Source: Hymenobacter cellulosilyticus (GTDB lineage: Bacteria; Bacteroidota; Bacteroidia; Cytophagales; Hymenobacteraceae). Taken from it: 64,000 nucleotides of DNA. Both the position numbers and the translations under genes were made by a program. Below are positions 62,515 to 64,000 of this stretch, one piece after another. Numbering within the stretch: the first letter of the stretch is position 1; each line of letters starts with the position of its first letter. The stretch lies in the NCBI RefSeq assembly GCF_022919215.1, contig NZ_CP095046.1, positions 496,001 through 560,000 on the forward strand. Reading direction: 5' to 3'. The notes beneath the pieces were generated by a model. That model ran no database searches and was not told where the DNA came from. It saw only the letters and a program-made list of their open reading frames with translations.

Positions 62515-63673
62515 TTACAGAGCAGTATTCCAGGTTACTTGCAGCTTCACCGAAGACGGGCCGCGCTGCACGTAGGGAGCCGTGCGCCAGTTCGTGCCAC
62601 CCTTAATAGGTGCGTAGGCCGTGGTGCGGGCAATAAACTTGCTCAGGGCGGTGCCGGCCTGCATATGCGCCAGGCGCGCGCCAATGCAGCGGTAGGCACC
62701 CGTACCGTAGCTCAGGTGGGCTGGCTTGCGGGTCAGGTCCAGCCCATCAGGGTTGGTAAACACGCTGGGGTCCCGGTTGGCCGCTCCCACACAAATCAGG
62801 ATTTGGCTGCCGGCGGCAATGGTTTTGGTACCCAGGGGAATGGGCCTTTGGCAAACAGCAGGAAGAACTGCACCGGACTGTCGTAGCGCAGCAATTCGTC
62901 TACGCACTCATACACCCGGGCCGGCTGCTCCCGCAAGGTAGCCTGCTCGGCCTGGTGCTTGTCGAGGGCCAGAATGGCATTGCCCAGGAAGTTCATCATG
63001 TTATCGTGGCCCGCGTAGAACAGCAGAATCAGCATCGACAGGATAAACGACTCGTCTTCTTCCTCCCGGCGGCAAGCGTCAATCAGGGCGCTGCACAGGT
63101 CGTCGCCGGGGTTCTCCTTCTTATGCTCGATAAATGTGCGCAAAAAGCTCAGAAACAAGCCCCCGACTCCCGCTGTCGTGGGTTATAAATCAGGCCCAGG
63201 TACATACCGTCCAGCTCAGCCACCGTTTCACTCAGGGCCGGAATGTCCTCGTCGGGAATACCGATGATGCGGCTAATGGTTTCGAAGGTCAGCGGGTGGG
63301 CGTAATCCTTGATAAAGTCAATTTCTTCCTTACCCACCAACTTATCAAGCAGTTTGTCGGCCTGCTCCTGCATGGCTTTGCCATCAAACTTCAGGTTTTT
63401 GCCAGCCAAGGCGTGCATCACGTTTTTGCGGTAGGGCAGTCCACTGTCGGGAGCAAAGGCAAACAGCGTTTTGGCAACAGCACTTTTGCCGGAGAAGAGA
63501 ATGGCCTGCGTTTCGGAATCCTGCCCCCAGTGGGAGCACAAGGGATTCTGCAGCAGCGACAAAGCATCCTGATAACCCGTAATAACCCACTGCGTCGGCG
63601 AAACCCGATAAATTGGATTCTCATTTCGTACTTTATGGTAGGCCGGATACGGGTCAACCGTAGGAATGGGCAT
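62515..63673 (-). CDS. Cytochrome P450 (two frameshifts)
   Basis: About 386 residues after repair, a soluble bacterial P450. Seen: the start MPIPTVDPYPAYHKVRNENP, I-helix LFYAGHDNMMNFLG (about 220), ExxR in VDELLRYDSPVQ (about 261) and the haem-ligand loop SYGTGAYRCIGARLA (Cys about 328). The Thr normally following the I-helix acidic residue is absent (GHDNMM), so oxygen activation may differ. Breaks at 63160-63164 and 62843-62849 are each cured by one base (RESGGLFLSFLRT and LLFAKRPIPLGTK). A start at 63711 (MNTKASSF) with one further lost base near 63690 is possible. It lies between the two SPASM-type genes and probably oxidises the pathway product. Confidence 0.88.
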
Positions 63674-63809
63674 AGGGCGCCTACCAAGAACGAGGATGCT
63701 TTCGTGTTCATAAGAATAGATAAATAGTAAGATAAAAGGAGTAGCTATAGTAGTACTAGGCTGGCGGTAAAGCCGGCCGGCCCAGTGGGATAATATGCGG
63801 CTGTGCAGC

Positions 63810-64000
63810 TTAGCGGTAGCGCACGAAATCTTCTTCGGCGAAGGCGTTTTCGAAGGCCGTTAGCACAGCGTCCATTTCGGCCAGGGGAGTCGTAGCCAAC
63901 AGGTACTTAAACTCCATTTCCTTCTGAATATTAAACTTATACGGTGGGCAGGCCGAATTACCCTCTACCCACGACTTAGGGCAGCTTCCTCCGCAGATGG
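63810..64000 (-). CDS. Radical-SAM/SPASM maturase-like protein, C-terminal fragment
   Basis: Only the last 62 codons are inside the window. They read ICGGSCPKSWVEGNSACPPY, then KFNIQKEMEFKYLL and end EEDFVRYR. The CGGSCP...C pattern is a typical SPASM auxiliary-cluster C-terminus of peptide-modifying radical-SAM enzymes. The catalytic part lies beyond the right edge. It is the first visible gene of the leftward cluster; the P450 start is 136 bases after its stop. Confidence 0.7.
   Translation of the reverse strand, partial: ICGGSCPKSWVEGNSACPPYKFNIQKEMEFKYLLATTPLAEMDAVLTAFENAFAEEDFVRYR

Overview
The window looks like a chromosome segment of a G+C-rich member of the Bacteroidota, most likely Hymenobacter or a close relative in the Cytophagales. 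The pointers are the gene content (SusC-type TonB receptor, GH97 alpha-glucosidase, fused E1 alpha/beta, bacilliredoxin, OsmC, DUF1206, DUF4136 and DUF6799-like proteins), the lack of strong Shine-Dalgarno sequences, and several promoters with the Bacteroidota -7 box TAnnTTTG. Gene order is typical of a chromosome: short convergent or divergent units separated by strong hairpin terminators, one tRNA-Asn, no rRNA, no CRISPR array and no intact transposase.

Layout. 1-5.1 kb: lipoprotein and hypothetical genes, a TPM-domain membrane protein with a histidine tail, and an XRE regulator with an inverted-repeat operator. 5.5-7.7 kb: an AT-rich island holding one OLD-family-like ATPase/TOPRIM gene, a defence candidate. 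8.3-21.2 kb: central metabolism (lpdA, odhB, odhA, proC) mixed with a DMT exporter, an M1 peptidase, a truncated globin, and a GIY-YIG pseudogene embedded in REP/MITE-like repeats. 21.4-34.2 kb: mostly envelope and hypothetical proteins. 34.6-44.5 kb: gcvP, lipA, an outer membrane protein, OsmC, bacilliredoxin and a fused 2-oxoacid dehydrogenase E1. 45.1-52.8 kb: TonB receptor, M16 peptidase, three neighbouring exported proteins sharing a DYxGRP motif, pheS and a Rieske-like lipoprotein. 52.9-57.9 kb: tRNA-Asn, two MacB/FtsX-type permeases, an SDR enzyme. 58.0-60.1 kb: GH97. 60.3-64.0 kb: a leftward cluster of a radical-SAM/SPASM protein (only its C-terminus is inside), a cytochrome P450, a pseudo-radical-SAM protein that keeps its SPASM cysteines but lacks the CxxxCxxC motif, and a helical protein. 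This last cluster looks like part of a peptide natural-product (RiPP) pathway and is the most promising novel system here.

Several genes serve lipoate-dependent metabolism: lpdA (E3), odhA/odhB, a second E1, gcvP and lipA lie within about 36 kb, although not in one operon.

A strong caveat applies to the whole window. About two dozen otherwise normal genes are broken by single-base losses, nearly all inside short homopolymers (mostly G/C runs of 3-5), and each is repaired by adding one base. This is the signature of homopolymer undercalling, not biological decay. Where this happens I give the span of the repaired gene and the position of the lost base.
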